Shown piece by piece: positions 9,222 to 19,000 of a stretch of DNA of 64,000 nucleotides. Position 1 is the first letter of the stretch; every line of letters begins with the position of its first letter. The DNA is from CAVTQY01 sp963736975 (GTDB lineage: Bacteria; Pseudomonadota; Alphaproteobacteria; Acetobacterales; Acetobacteraceae): positions 992,001 to 1,056,000 of the forward strand of contig CAVTQY010000001.1 of assembly GCA_963736975.1 (NCBI GenBank). The letters are read 5' to 3'. Made by a program: the position numbers and the translations under genes. The notes under the pieces were generated by a model that did no database searches, was not told the origin of the DNA, and was given only the letters and a program-made list of their open reading frames with translations.

Positions 9222-9255
9222 GAACCGGACGTGAACCTCTCAGCTCATCCGGCTC
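9222..9255 (-). ncRNA. Group II intron domain V (copy 1)
   Basis: The 34-nt hairpin reads GAGCCGGATGAGC...GTTCACGTCCGGTTC on the minus strand. The GAGCCG/CGGTTC lower stem, the upper stem and the spacing are those of bacterial group II domain V, the catalytic core. A domain VI-like hairpin (GGCTGGAGG...CCTCCGGCC) follows. Confidence 0.85.
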
Positions 9256-9267
9256 CCACCATCCGTC

Positions 9268-10504
9268 CTACGATAGAAATCCCAGCGACCAATGAGCGAA
9301 CGCATCCGGCTGCCTTTGCGCGAGTCGCCTGAGCATCTCGGCAGCTCGTGTCTTATGGCCTGCCAGCCGCTTGTGCTTGCGCATCAGCCACCGGATCAGG
9401 AACAGGTTCATGTGCCGCCATACTGGCTTGAGTGCCGATCCGTGGAAGCGGCCATCGGTACTGCTGCCATCCTCTCAGGATCGGTGCGAACATGGCCGAA
9501 AGATCGTCCAAGCTCTTGTCGCTCTTCAGTTGCAGGTGCCATCCCCTGATCGTCTGCCGCATGGCCTTGAGGGCGTCGCGGCTGACGGCGGGGGAGAAGT
9601 TCACGTAAACCCGGTCATACTTGTCCACCGCCTTGCGAGGCCTGAACGTATAACCAAGAAACGTGAACTGGATTTCGGGGTGATCCCCGGTCCGATTGAT
9701 GTCCTGACAATACACAATCCGTGTCTTGCCTGGATGCAGTTCGAGCTTGCAGGCCTGGAACCTCTCCCGGACGCAATCAAGCACGTACTCTGCCTGGCGC
9801 TTGCTCTTGCAGTGAAGCACCGCATCGTCGGCGTATCGGGCATACCGAACGCCGGGCAGATGCCGCGTCACCCAAAGATCAAATGCGTAGTGCAGAAACA
9901 AATTGGCCAGGATCGGCGACACGACACCACCTTGCGGTGTGCCTTTATCGCGTTCCAGGATCTGCCCGTCCGTGGTCTGCATTGGCGCTTTCAGCCAGCG
10001 TTCCACGTAGAGCAGGATCCATGGCTCCTGACAGTGCTTGCGCAGAGCCTTCATCAGCAGATCATGATCGAGATTGTCGAACAGACCTCGGATGTCGAAC
10101 TCAACGACCCAGTCGTAATCCCAGCAGCGGCGTCTGGTAACAGCGATTGCCGCCAGCGCCGACTTCCCTGGCCGATAGCCATAGGAATCAGCGCGGAAGA
10201 TCGGATCAAGCCGTGGCTCAAGCCACTTCTTCACCGCCGTCTGCGCGATCCTGTCGGCTACCGTCGGAATGCCCAATATCCGGACGCCTCCTGACTTCTT
10301 CGGGATCGGCACGGCCTTCACCGGCGGCGGAAAGTAGCTGCCGGAGCTCATCCAATTCCAAATTCTGTACAGGTTGCCGCCCAGCTTTTCCTCGAACCGC
10401 TCGATCGTCTCGGCATCGATCCCCGCGGCGCCCTGATTGGCCTTCACATGTAACCATGCCTCCCATATCAAGGTCTTGGGAACGTCGTAAGGCTTGCAGG
10501 TCAT
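9268..10504 (-). pseudogene. ltrA: Group II intron reverse transcriptase/maturase (copy 1), C-terminal frameshift
   Basis: The intron-encoded protein copies intron RNA into DNA and aids splicing. The ATG at 10504 follows a GGGAGG site. Reverse transcriptase blocks are clear: SGGVRILGIPTVADRI, VVEFDIRGLFDNLDHD, GTPQGGVVSPILAN and the catalytic RYADD motif. Near 9450 one inserted base (TACCGATGG in place of the expected TACTATGG) throws the maturase/X region out of frame. With it corrected the frame would end LAQRQPDAFAHWSLGFLS at 9268. Copy 2 is broken at the same spot by a different indel. Confidence 0.85.
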
Positions 10505-11014
10505 GGAGGATTCCTCCCGGTCGCCCGGTTGATCTCCCTTGCCTGCGTGGATGACGCCGCCCCTTCGCTCCACCGCCATTACAGCGGTCTCAACGCTACT
10601 ACGAGCGGCTCCGTCCCTTGGCAGCGCTTCGCTACTATCGGCCTCGCCTCGCGGGCTTGTGCCTTTCGCTTCGCATCGCCACCCAGGTTCCCGCGGTTCA
10701 ACGTAAGAGCCTGAAACAGGATCGCGCTGCCTCTATGCCGGACGCCGTCTGACCCGTAAGCAGGTATCGGCCAGACTGATCCCGGCGCAACATCACTCAC
10801 CGGTTTCGACATCGTTTGAGCACTTTCGACACTTGAACGGCAGTTCACGGTTGTTCGCCTTCCTGTCTCCTACCTGACGCCTTGCGGCGCCTTTTCCGTA
10901 ACGCTCACGACCCGGGCTTTTGACCCGCGCCGCTTACGGTGGTTTGCAACCTGCTCCTGCAAGCCGATTGCGGGGGGCCGGCCCCCATCTCTCACGCCGC
11001 TTGCCGCGGCACAC

Positions 11015-11405
11015 TGATGTCCGCCGCCCACACCTGGTTGGGCCGGTCGATCGCCACACCGCGCAGCAGATACGGAAAGATCTTGTGTCCCGGCGCAGGT
11101 TTCGTCGTCCGTGGCTTTGGGCCCAGCGCCGCGATGCCCATCCGACGCATCAACCGCTGCACGCGCTTACGGTTGATCCGATACCCCTCCGCCCGCAGCA
11201 TCGCCGTCATCCGCCGCGAGCCGAGGAACGGCCAGGCGGTGAACAGTTCGTCGAGCCGCCGCATCAGCGCCAGATCGTTGTCATTCGCCGCGGTTGGCTG
11301 CCGATACACGCCTGAGCGGGCCACACCCAGCAACCTGCACTGCCGCCGAACCGATAGCCTCGGGTGATCACGATCGAGCCGGGCTCGCCGGTCCGGGGCG
11401 CTCAT
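11015..11405 (-). CDS. IS3 OrfB, upstream exon (copy 1)
   Basis: The N-terminal 130 residues of OrfB: a helix-turn-helix-like lead (LSVRRQCRLLGVARSGVYR), the HTH_21-type segment (LFTAWPFLGSRRMTAMLR) and the entry to the catalytic core ending VWAADI. The ATG at 11405 overlaps the orfA stop (ATGA). Upstream in the same frame the sequence is open back to the slippery run, so OrfB may instead be made as an OrfAB fusion. It is interrupted at its 3' end by the intron. Confidence 0.85.
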
Positions 11406-11692
11406 CTTCCGGACCTCCGCGCTAAAAAATCCCGCTCCACCGTCAGTTGGCCGATCTTCGCATGCAGCTTCTCGATCTCGCGTTCGCGCAGGTCCTCGCC
11501 GTCCCGGCCGACGCCAGAATCGAACGCCCGCGCCGCCTGGTCCTGCAACTGCCGCTTCCAGGCGTAGACCTGGTTCGGATGCACTTCGTAGCGCTGCGCC
11601 AGATCGGCAACCGTGGCCTCTTCCCGCAGGGCTTCCAGCGCGATCTTCGCCTTCAGCGCCGCGTCGATCTTTCGTCTCGTTCGCTTCGTCAT
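11402..11692 (-). CDS. IS3 OrfA (copy 1)
   Basis: A 96-residue DNA-binding subunit: MTKRTRRKIDAALKAKIALE, a helix-turn-helix (TVADLAQRYEVHPNQVYAWK) and a C-terminal leucine-heptad helix (IEKLHAKIGQLTVERDFL). This is the usual IS3 OrfA layout and length. The ATG sits about 70 bases inside the element end. Confidence 0.9.
   Translation of the reverse strand: MTKRTRRKIDAALKAKIALEALREEATVADLAQRYEVHPNQVYAWKRQLQDQAARAFDSGVGRDGEDLREREIEKLHAKIGQLTVERDFLARRSGR
11423..11429 (-). promoter_or_regulatory. Slippery heptamer for programmed -1 frameshift
   Basis: Near the end of orfA the minus strand reads T TTT TTA in the zero frame (codons TTT TTA after GAT), a classic -1 slippery heptamer. Slipping moves translation into the orfB frame, which is open from here (FFSAEVRKMSAP), and would give the OrfAB transposase typical of IS3. 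The same site is at 29842-29848 in copy 2; the third, partial copy has one T fewer and instead meets a stop. Confidence 0.65.
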
Positions 11693-11765
11693 GGTCCGCT
11701 CCCTCTAGCAACGGAGTGGCCGACCTCCAACTAAGCCGCCGGTCCCAAATCCGGGGTCCACTTCA

Positions 11766-11907
11766 CCTCGTTGGTCCCGGTCAGTCATGGCTGATTAATT
11801 GCCTGATAACCTGGCTGCGATAACCCAATGATGCTTTCTGAAAATCAGACATTCAGAGTCTCCAGGACGGGGACGTCACAACGGTCCTGATCCAGAGAAT
11901 CGTCCGA
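11766..11907. other. Short gap, no gene
   Basis: A short non-coding stretch between the IS3 end and the radC-like gene. No promoter can be called with confidence. Confidence 0.4.
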
Positions 11908-12773
11908 ATGCCCGTACGCACAAACAAGGCAATTCGCGCCTCGACGTCCTTGTCATCCCTTCGGAGGCGGAAAGCCGACGCCTATAAGGCTGGAGCATTG
12001 GCAGACTGTCTCGTCCGACCGAAAGCGCAGTTGTGGCTACAGAGAGGAGATCGCAAACATCCTCCTTTCCCCACGCTAGGGCTTGTGCAAACAGAGACAA
12101 ATGCCCTCCTTGACGACGTTATACTGGGGATGCTTCTCTCTCTCGTAGTGCCACCGAGCGATATTGGGTCCGTAACTAAGGCCCTTTTACGACGGTTTCA
12201 CAGCTATCCAGGCGTAATCAGCGCGCCGTACATTGACCTCGTAAAGACGCCCAAATTAGGCAGGGCCGGAGCGGCTGCACTCAAGGCAACCCACGCGGCT
12301 GCTCTGAGGCTTTTGCAAGCAGACATCAGAGGTGGGCGGGTATTCGGTAATTGGAAGGCACTGCACGGTTATCTCCATGCAGCACTTGCGCGAGAGCGTC
12401 GGGAACAGTTTCGTGTCCTATATCTGGACGGGAAAAATCGCCTGCTAGCTGACGAACTTATGAGCCGCGGCACCGTGAACCACGTCCCCGTTTTCCCACG
12501 GGAAATCATGAAGCGTGCGCTAGAACTGCATGCATCGGCAATCGGTACCTGGTCCACAACCACCCTAGTGGTGATCCCACTCCCTCGGAGGCAGACGAGA
12601 ATATGACACGCCAACTTATAAGCGCAGCCGCCACGCTCTCGATTGAGGTAATTGATCATATTATCGTTGGGAACGGCCGTTATACGAGTATGCTTCGCAA
12701 GACCTACTATAACGCTCAACTGGAGCGGATGAAGGATCAGGGGAGGGTTGCTAATGTCTCGATCAAGGAATAG
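11908..12773 (+). pseudogene. radC: RadC-family (JAB/DUF2466) protein, frameshifted
   Basis: Residues from VPPSDIGSVTKALLRRF on, including LGRAGAAALKATHAAALRLL and FRVLYLDGKNRLLADE, are RadC-like. After about 12543 the metal-binding JAMM part continues in another frame: VHNHPSGDPTPSEAD, then IEVIDHIIVGNGRYTSMLR, with the stop at 12771. A single base change near the first His of the HxHP motif therefore splits the gene. RadC-type proteins are common on mobile elements; despite the name a role in repair is not established. The end overlaps the next gene. Confidence 0.8.
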
Positions 12774-13095
12774 CCAGGGCACTCGGTGCGGGTCCCGAAA
12801 GCAATCCCCCCCGATCACGGGGAGAGTTCCGACGTCAGCACCTGCCAAACACCACTCCCACGCCCGGAATGTCGTTGCGACCGAGCGTGGAACCAGAATC
12901 CGCCTGGAACCTGAATTTTGGGAGACGCTTGACGATATCTGCAAAATCGAGGGAATAGATCGCAACGAGTTGATCAAACATGTCGAGCGTGCCGCACCAA
13001 AGAAACTGCGGTCCTGTGCCGTTCGTGTATTCATTCTCCAGCATGTGCGCAGACGTGCGTGCAGCAGCCCATCGCATAACACTGCGCCTGATTGA
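12754..13095 (+). CDS. Ribbon-helix-helix domain protein
   Basis: The core ARNVVATERGTRIRLEPEFW, then LDDICKIEGIDRNELIKHV and CAVRVFILQHVR matches the short ribbon-helix-helix (RHH_4-type) family. Those proteins are probable DNA-binding regulators in alphaproteobacteria. The ATG at 12754 has a GGGAGG site 7 bases upstream and overlaps the radC end by 20 bases. The last 18 residues look unlike the family and may be out of frame. The target is unknown. Confidence 0.6.
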   Translation: MSRSRNSQGTRCGSRKQSPPITGRVPTSAPAKHHSHARNVVATERGTRIRLEPEFWETLDDICKIEGIDRNELIKHVERAAPKKLRSCAVRVFILQHVRRRACSSPSHNTAPD

Positions 13096-13928
13096 TCTAC
13101 GTAGCGCAATTGAATGACGCGGTACAGCTCCGATCCAGGGAGCGGCATATGGTTGATGTGATACCCAGCCGCTGGATGTCGCCTCTCGTCCGGGACAGCA
13201 TCAGGCGATGTCGAGACCTGCCGCTAAGCTTGGAACTTCGTGGTCAACTTCCAGAAGGGAGGCGCATCACGCGCGTGGCGGTCCGCCGCTTGAAAGCGGG
13301 TTGCAGGAGCTAACCAGCCGCATCGGCGGATACACCGGGCACGGCCAAATCAGTATGCCGGTGGCGCCGCCGACAGCGAATCAGGTCGCGGCTAGTCGCA
13401 CAAAGGAGGACGAAATTGTGGGCGACAACCAGATATATGCGATGAAGTATGCCAGCTCGCACCACGTGCATCGTGCCAGGCCAAAAGCCTGCTGATGGCG
13501 GCTCACAAACTCCACCGCGTTCGGCTAGGAGGCGGAGATTGGCCTAAAGCGCAAGATACAGCGCCAATGCCGTCGCAGTCGGGGCCGTCATCTCGGGACA
13601 CTTGCGGGGAGGGTAGTTGTCGGAAACGCGTACATCGTTTTGTATGCGGCGGATGGCAAACCCGCTGTTCCTTGGCTAGTTCTTTAGGGCCAGGTCCTTG
13701 CAACCATTGCGGCTGGGATCTTCTTCGATCGGCCAACACGCTGACAGGCAAGACGAGCCCAACCAAAAGAAGGCTTGACAAGCGATGTCGATAAGAGCAC
13801 CCACAACCATTCACTAACCGAGATGCTGTCGGCGACTGGGTTGCCTATTGGGGTGCGCTGTGGATCATGCGACCGTGCATCGACGCCGCGCTGATCGAGC
13901 CGGCAGAGCAGCGTTGACGACAAGCCTT
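13096..13928. other. No gene recognised
   Basis: About 830 bases. Short frames exist on both strands, but none has a family I recognise or a convincing start. Probably non-coding or decayed DNA between the RHH gene and the secreted barrel protein. Confidence 0.4.
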
Positions 13929-14936
13929 ATGATCCGAAAGCCGTTGCGTGGCAAGGTGGCGAAAGCCTCCTTAGTCAACCATCTGGCTCTTAGTATATTA
14001 GTCCTTTTAGGCGTGGCGCGAAGTTCCCAAGCTCGCTCTGAACAGATCTGGCTAGCGCCTCCTGACACCATGACGAAGACGAGTAGCGACTTCCCTGACC
14101 TTTTTGCCAAACCGGAGTCCTGGCAGTCGGCAGCCAAATTAACTCGGGTCGTGTCATTGCCGATAGAGTATATCCTCCATGCGCCGATGCAATTGATTAA
14201 GCAGCAGCTCAGGGCGCTTTCTGGCATGGATATAAAGCTGGACGTATCGATCTTGGCCCTTCCTGTAGACAAACATGTCTGCGGCACCAATGTAGAGGGA
14301 ACGGTGTGGCCAGGCGAACCAAAGGCCTTTGCTAAAGGACTTGCTTCCCTGGGCGTCGATGTGGCCATTTTTTCATTCGACGGACCTCTGACGTCTGGCC
14401 ATATTTATCAAGGCCAGAGTGCTTGTCGATTTAGCATAAACGAAACTGCGCAGCGCGTGGCTCAAACGGTACGGACGTTACGAGATGTATATCCCCACGC
14501 GTTGTTTGTTAACTCGGAACCACCGAACTGGCTTAGCGAATCAGAATGGAAGCAGACGCTTGTTCACTGGTTGCGCGCTTACAAGGCGGCGACAGGTGAA
14601 AGTCTGTATGGCCTTACTATGGACGTGAATTGGAATCACCCTTGGGTGCGAGCGGTTGGAGACTCAATATCGATACTTCATGGGCAGGGCGTACTGGCGG
14701 GAATATTCTTCAATGCCGGAACCGCACCAAATGCCAGACCACAGCTGTGGATCGCAGAAGCTAAGAAGAATGTATGTAACGTGGTCTTAGCGCATTTTGA
14801 CTTGGACTATGTGGTATTCTCAAATTGGTCAGACATGAATGTGCGCAACTTGCCATCGTCGAACGAAATGACCTTGACGTCGCTAGTAGAACGGTATGGC
14901 AACGGCTCACTCTGTTTGGGATTCAGAAGGAGATGA
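13929..14936 (+). CDS. Secreted barrel-like protein, possible glycoside-hydrolase fold
   Basis: 335 residues from the ATG at 13929. This start is chosen because it opens a signal peptide: a positive MIRKPLRGKVAK, a hydrophobic SILVLLGVARSS and a likely cut near SQA-R. The mature protein alternates strands and helices and has the motifs EIYHAP-like lead-in, CGTNVEGTVWPGEP, VAIFSFDGPLTSGH, NSEPPNW and MDVNWNHPWV. These line up in order with the middle domain of the DUF4214 protein encoded 1.1 kb away on the other strand (VEGFSGGP, VVMDSPYYSG, DSEPAP, DIQWNMSW), so I infer a shared domain, perhaps sugar-active. No catalytic assignment is possible. DNA here is visibly more A+T-rich than the flanking elements. 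Confidence 0.6.
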   Translation: MIRKPLRGKVAKASLVNHLALSILVLLGVARSSQARSEQIWLAPPDTMTKTSSDFPDLFAKPESWQSAAKLTRVVSLPIEYILHAPMQLIKQQLRALSGMDIKLDVSILALPVDKHVCGTNVEGTVWPGEPKAFAKGLASLGVDVAIFSFDGPLTSGHIYQGQSACRFSINETAQRVAQTVRTLRDVYPHALFVNSEPPNWLSESEWKQTLVHWLRAYKAATGESLYGLTMDVNWNHPWVRAVGDSISILHGQGVLAGIFFNAGTAPNARPQLWIAEAKKNVCNVVLAHFDLDYVVFSNWSDMNVRNLPSSNEMTLTSLVERYGNGSLCLGFRRR

Positions 14937-15079
14937 CGCTGACTTGCTCCCGACAAACTGGACCGTTTTGAATGAGGAAATCTCGCTAGCTTTGTCCGGG
15001 AGAACCCGAACTCGGCACACGCGCGCCGATGACATTGCCTCAGGGGACGAACTAGCGCTGGTCCTTTAGACTTTGTACT

Positions 15080-15820
15080 CAATTCGCCGATGTCGAGCTT
15101 GGTCAGCGTTGCAACCTTCGATTTGTCTGGGAACGCCGACGCCGAGGCGGGGTCGAGCAACGCCTGGCGCCGCTCCCCTTCGAGCGCCTTGATCTGGGAG
15201 AGAACCAGAGAATCAGATGTAGCCGCTCGAGCTCGCGCGAAATCTCGGCTTTGAGATAGCGACCGAGCGGGCGACCGTCGCCCGTCACGAGCAAATCGAG
15301 CTGGTTGCGCCAGTCACCACCCCACAAAGCCCTCACTCGTCGGATGCCGTGCAATGCGAGCAGGCCACGAATGCGGTTCACGTGCCGCGTCCTCTCCGAA
15401 GCAAGTTGCGTGCGCTCGCGACCGATGCGCTTCGCATCCTCGACCTTCGGCGTAGGCACCCTGCACCACACGGCACACTCCGGAATTGCCGGCGATCAGA
15501 GCTCGTAAAGTGAATGCCATCGCCTCGACGTCGGTCCGATCCGTCTTTGTTCGGCGGCCGCGCCGTGAGACAAGAAAGCTCGACACATCGAGCACATAGA
15601 CATCGATCCCGCGATCGCGAAGGAGACGGGCAAGCCAGAAGCCGTCATAACCCGCTTCGAAGCAGACCTTGACTTCTACTGGCTCACCGAACTCATCAGT
15701 CAGGCGCTTCCTGAGCCTGCCAACATATTCCATCAGGCGTAATGCATCGCCTCCGGCAATGGCATTGCTTGATACCTTGGCCCCCCCTGGCGCAATTAGA
15801 GAACGACCCCGTCGATGCAA
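15080..15820 (-). pseudogene. IS110-family transposase, multiply frameshifted
   Basis: The frame from 15820 carries the IS110 RuvC-like N-terminal region (CFEAGYDGFWLARLLRDRG, then RRGRRTKTDRTDVEAMAF). The next frame continues with KRIGRERTQLASERTRHVN and IRGLLALHGI. A third frame gives LDPASASAFPDKSKVATLTK, where it stops being recognisable near 15080. The C-terminal transposase_20 part is lost. Confidence 0.8.
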
Positions 15821-15919
15821 CAGTTTGCTGAGGTTCTCAGCGTGCGGTCGGGTGCGCTCATGTGTTCGGCCGGTTCATATGACCGCTGACCCTGATGAGG
15901 CCGGCGGATAGGAAGCCAT

Positions 15920-16042
15920 ACAAGTCAGGTCAGGCGCTTGGTGCCGCTCAGGGGGACGTTCTCCTCCTCGAGCTGCCGCAGCCGTCCCGCGTCCGAGGCG
16001 CTCATGCCGCCCAACTTCGCCTTCCAGGACATAGGAAGGTCG
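15920..16042 (-). pseudogene. IS3-family OrfA scrap
   Basis: A 40-residue stretch WKAKLGGMSASDAGRLRQLE, then EENVPLSGTKRLT and a stop is the characteristic middle of an IS3-type OrfA, where the helix-turn-helix meets the coiled coil. Nothing else of the element is seen. Confidence 0.6.
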
Positions 16043-16052
16043 GCTGCTCGGT

Positions 16053-19000
16053 TCAGGCAAACGTGAAGTTGGAAACGCTCAGAGCTTTGGGATCAACTCC
16101 CACAATCAGCACCGAGTGGGTTGCATCTAGGCTGATCGTAGCGCCACCGCTAGTTGCCGACATATGGCTCTGAAGTGCCGCAAAATCTTGTATTAAATTG
16201 CGCCCTATCGAGATTACATCTTGGCGGGGATCAAACCACAATATCTCCGTAAGGGGATTGGGGTCGCCCACTAGGTCGAACTCGTCAGAAGCGGCAGTGC
16301 CTTGTATAACCGCGTCGTCAGCACTAGAAATAAAGTTCATGGATGGAGCTTGGAGCTGGGTCTCCGTTGCAAGAGCCGTCGGCTGCTTGACATCTATTTC
16401 AATGGTCGTCTGTGCAGGAAGCCCAGTTCCGTCTAAGCTAGTAATTTGAAGTGAGTCCATACCTGTGGTCCGACCCACATACGACAGTGCTTCAAGCTTC
16501 GTGTTAACATCAGTGACACTTCCGCTAAGTACGAGCGAGGATGTGCCGTTCCCAGATACGTTAGAATTATTCGGAGTATACAAAAGTCCAGTAGAGGTGG
16601 TCAGCAGCACTCCAACGTTTGTACTCTGAGCCGTCTGCTCATCCAAAGCGAGAGAGATACCGCTAAGTGGCGTTTCCGCGGAGATGGCGGCAGACAGCGT
16701 GGACGGTGCAGTAAGTAGTGGAGCGCCGTTGGCAACAGGACTGAGTGTACCATTACGAAAGAGCGCTCCCAAGGTTGTATACTCCAGCTCCAGATAGGAA
16801 AGTGTGCTCGGATCATTATCCGGAAGTGCGTTGGCGGGTAAACTCGTCCAAGTGTCTATGACGCCGGCGTCTGGACGTAGAATAGGATCAAACTCAATTA
16901 TTGCGGCACGCTCCATAGCTAGCGTTACCCAGCCGGCACTCGTCGTAGCGCCGTCACCATCATAAATGACATCGAATCCTATGTTTGCTGAGCGTAAGCT
17001 TTGAGCTAGCTCTTCAAGCGGCTCTTGCCAGGACATGTTCCACTGTATGTCAGCTTGGACGAAGGCGAGTGGGGCGCCAACGGCCGCTTCATACGCGTTA
17101 GCCCATTCCATTATATTGCTAGTGATAGGAGCCGGTTCACTATCCCCGATCTCTACGTTAGGAAACACAGCTTTGATGGCAGCTACATTGACGGCAACCT
17201 GACTTGCAACCTCCGCGACGGAATATTGAGGAGCATTGACCCCCGTATACTGACTTCCACTGTAGTATGGGCTGTCCATTACCACATATTGGAGATCCCC
17301 GCCGAGACTTGCTATGCGGGCGGCAACCGGTCCCATTCCTCCCGGCCCACCACTGAACCCCTCGACCCCCACTCCGATATTACTAGGACCCATTGGTAAC
17401 ATCAATCCGCTGATCGCCAGTGCGATATGGTGTTGGTTCAAGTACGAGAATATCTGCTCGAGCTGCTCTGCGGATCCCCAGACTGCTTCCTGTGTGGTGA
17501 TAACAAACACCGAGTCAGCGCTGGCGGCGCTCATCCATGCAGCGCCTGGCGTAAACAGATCCATATAATCCTGTGTTCCTGTCTGGCCGAGTCGCTGCTG
17601 GTTAACCGGAGGTATCGGAGAGAACCAAGCAGTGATACCATCAGAGACAGGAGAGACAAAGGCTCCAACTATCGCTGATAACGAATTACCGGAGGCCAAT
17701 AATCGTTGGGCCTCGATAAGTTGGACCGAGTTGATGGGTTGGCCTGTTGCTTGTTGACAAAGGTTGGACAAGAATGAGACTGCTTGTGGCGTGCCGGCGA
17801 TAGACATCGCAACACTCGAAAGCGGAGCCCCGGCGGCAAGGCTCTGCAAAAATGCCAGAAAGCCATTCCCTGTGCTGGAGCCAAAGACTGTGTCGTAAAC
17901 CGCTGTCAGTTGTCCCTGATATGGCAGGATGCCTTCGACCTGTGATAGTAAATCACCATCGACGAGCAGCTGTTCATCGGCTGCAAGTTGATCATTGCCG
18001 GGTGACGTCCCATATATCGCTTGGTACACAAGCGTGAGCGTCTGCTGGACCTCAGCGAACTCAGAGAAAATGGTACGAATAGCACCGAGTGGCACGCCTA
18101 CGATGAGCTGCTCGGTCCATGCAGCAAAGCCGATAGGGTCGGGGTTTCGCCCGAGCACCTGCTGGTACAATGCGCTGATCTCAGTCTGCGCTTCTGCGCT
18201 CCATGGCGCCTCGACCTGTTGCAGCGTCTCGCCGGCGGCAAGCTCCCCGGTCGCTGCGGAAAGCTGCGTTGCTGACAGCGGCTGGCCATAGATCGCTTGG
18301 TATGCAAGCGTGAGCTTCTGCTGGACCTCAGCGGAGTTGACAAGCGTTGTTTGCGCCGTGCTCAGTGGCATGCCCGCCATCAGCTTCTGCGTCCAAGAGG
18401 TCAGTTCGGCCGAACTGGGTGTCCGTCCGAGTACCTGCTGGTACAATGCGGTGATCTCAGTCTGCGCTTCCGCGCTCCATGGCGCCTCGACCTGCTGTAG
18501 CGTCTCGCCGGCGGTAAGCTCCCCGGTCGCTGTGGAAAGCCGCGTTGCTGACAGCGGTTGGCCATAGATCGCTCGGTATGCAAGCGTGAGCTTCTGCTGG
18601 GCCTCAGCGGAGTTGGCAAGCGTTGTTTGCGCTGTGCTCAGTGGCGCGCCCGCCATCAGCTGCTGCGTCCAAGAGGCCAGTTCGGCCGAACTGGGTGTCC
18701 GTCCGAGCACCTGCTGATACAACGCTGTGATCTCAGCTTGCGCTCTTGCGATCCATGGCGCCTCGACCTGCTGTAGCGTCTCGCCGGCGGCAAGCTTCTC
18801 CGTCACTGTGGAAAGCTGCGTTACCCATAAGAGCTGGCGATAGATCGCTCGATAGGCAAGCGTGAGCTTCTGCTGGACCTCGATCGAGTTGGCAAGCGTC
18901 GTTCGGGCTGTGGTCAGTGACACGCCCGCCATGAGCTGCTGCGTCCAAGATGCCAGTTCGGTCGAACTGGGTGCCCGTCCGAGCACCTGCTGGTACAATG

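Larger units (their letters stand above)
9185..11014 (-). mobile_element. Group II intron inside IS3 orfB (copy 1)
   Basis: A retroelement of about 1830 nt. Its 5' end is placed at GTGTG (minus strand, 11014), directly after the orfB codons for VWAADI. Its 3' end lies after domain VI near 9185. It contains a multidomain reverse transcriptase/maturase gene and a textbook domain V. The exact 3' splice base cannot be fixed by eye: the base giving a perfect orfB fusion differs by one from the usual intron ending. Splicing would restore a DI(T)YVPIG-type transposase sequence. Confidence 0.85.
8549..11765 (-). mobile_element. IS3-family element, copy 1, carrying a group II intron
   Basis: The 3217-bp element is bounded by related ends: TGAGGTGGACCCC at 8549 and, on the other strand, TGAAGTGGACCCC at 11765. 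It contains orfA, and an orfB cut in two by a 1.8-kb group II intron. A second copy lies at 26966-30184 (3219 bp) with only a handful of differences, including two one-base insertions. Flanks show no clear short target duplication. The transposase can be made only if the intron is spliced or lost. Confidence 0.9.

Noticed and set aside
9371..10294. Long plus-strand frame opposite the intron reverse transcriptase
   Set aside because: Shadow of the maturase gene; the same happens in the second intron copy.
14807..15160. A 117-residue minus-strand frame across the end of the secreted barrel gene
   Set aside because: Only its first 20 residues matter, as part of the IS110 remnant; the rest is antisense to the barrel gene.
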